A stretch of 64,000 bases of DNA, from the NCBI RefSeq assembly GCF_023706045.1, contig NZ_BQYL01000001.1:1780001-1844000 (forward strand), read 5' to 3'. Below the pieces are notes generated by a model. The model was given only the letters and a program-made list of their open reading frames with translations, had not been told where the DNA came from and did no database searches. The stretch comes from Kangiella sp. TOML190. Its GTDB lineage: Bacteria > Pseudomonadota > Gammaproteobacteria > Enterobacterales > Kangiellaceae. Each line of letters starts with the position of its first letter. Position 1 is the stretch's first letter. The translations under genes and the position numbers were made by a program. Below are positions 63,690 through 64,000 of the stretch, one piece after another.

Positions 63690-64000
63690 ATGAGTGTTAT
63701 AAAAGCGGAAGATTTCATCGAAAGCGTAGCTGACGCTTTCCAATACATTTCCTATTACCACCCTAAAGATTTTGTGCAAGCCATGACCGCGGCTTACGAA
63801 AAAGAAGAAAGCCCAGCGGCAAAAGACGCCATGAAGCAGATTTTAGTGAACTCGCGAATGGCGGCGATGGGGCATAGACCAGTGTGCCAAGATACCGGTA
63901 TTGCCATGGCGATTGTGGAAATCGGTATGGATGCACGCTTTGATACAGGCGCTAGAGATATGACGGTGCAAGAGATGGTGGATGAGGGGGTACGTCGTGC
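63690..64000 (+). CDS. Fumarate hydratase class I (5' part, runs off the window)
   Basis: The first 103 codons of a class I (iron-sulfur) fumarase. FVQAMTAAYEKEESPAAKDAMKQILVNSRMAA (in parts) and GHRPVCQDTGIAMA are visible, the latter with the first [4Fe-4S] cysteine and the signature CQDTG. It interconverts fumarate and malate in the citric acid cycle. The ATG at 63690 has a TTGGAGC ribosome site before it. The 180-bp gap to pabB holds both promoters. The class (single-chain fumA-like or split) cannot be told from this part. Confidence 0.9.
   Translation, partial: MSVIKAEDFIESVADAFQYISYYHPKDFVQAMTAAYEKEESPAAKDAMKQILVNSRMAAMGHRPVCQDTGIAMAIVEIGMDARFDTGARDMTVQEMVDEGVRR

Overview
The window is chromosomal DNA of an AT-leaning gammaproteobacterium. 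The evidence is the gammaproteobacterial-type rRNA operon, the gene families present (EpmC, MnmC, KefC with a KefF/KefG partner, CcmABCDEFGHI, PdxB, SixA, MlaA) and the Xanthomonas-type arginine cluster. A Kangiella-like lineage is a guess that cannot be proved from this sequence. Genes are tightly packed, with many 1-14 bp overlaps and several TTG or GTG starts.

Layout. 1-4053: the distal part of an rRNA operon (tRNA-Ala, a 23S gene with an apparent helix-45 intervening sequence, 5S), followed by a degenerate 5S-derived segment and a second terminator. 4130-13642: a DUF6090-like membrane protein with a tandem 5' fragment of itself, M61 peptidase, exonuclease III, a double-domain pterin synthase homologue, adenosine kinase, SixA, PlsC, PrmB, EpmC and an ATP-NAD kinase-like protein. 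13643-14121: a 480 bp gap that looks like an RsmY/CsrB-class regulatory RNA with a GacA/UvrY-type upstream site. 14122-22925: Kef potassium efflux, FetB, the glutathione-dependent formaldehyde pathway, MnmC, FolE and PdxB. 23018-27442: a small membrane protein and a three-gene coiled-coil operon of unknown role. 27654-34040: YaiI, a DEAD-box helicase, a DUF3820 protein, an M19 dipeptidase lipoprotein, a large unknown lipoprotein, a glycine-rich membrane protein and an SRPBCC protein. 34141-38483: a LysR regulator divergent from leuCDB. 38643-45470: the complete ccmABCDEFGHI cytochrome c maturation operon.

45546-47766 is a ribosomally made, modified-peptide locus of the HvfABC/bufferin type. 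It has a secreted precursor with twelve EGKCG motifs in perfect tandem array, its DUF692 (MNIO) iron oxidase and the DUF2063 partner. A terminator lies between precursor and enzyme genes, and an ECF-like promoter lies in front. 47833-51211 holds mlaA, a 5'-nucleotidase and a secreted amidohydrolase.

51278-58297 (minus strand) is an acetylated-intermediate arginine operon in the order argF'-argG-argE-argBA-argC-argH. It contains N-acetylornithine carbamoyltransferase and a kinase-acetyltransferase fusion. In front of argF' I see a 24-residue leader peptide with three consecutive Arg codons, mutually exclusive hairpins and an intrinsic terminator: a complete classical attenuator for arginine. 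58462-64000 holds a YfcH-type epimerase, serine dehydratase, an orphan small protein, a CoA-Nudix hydrolase, pabB with an in-frame 18-bp repeat expansion, and the start of a class I fumarase.

The most notable items are the arg attenuator, the RsmY-like RNA, the expanded EGKCG peptide locus, the 23S intervening sequence and the unexplained coiled-coil operon. No IS element, prophage or CRISPR array was seen.
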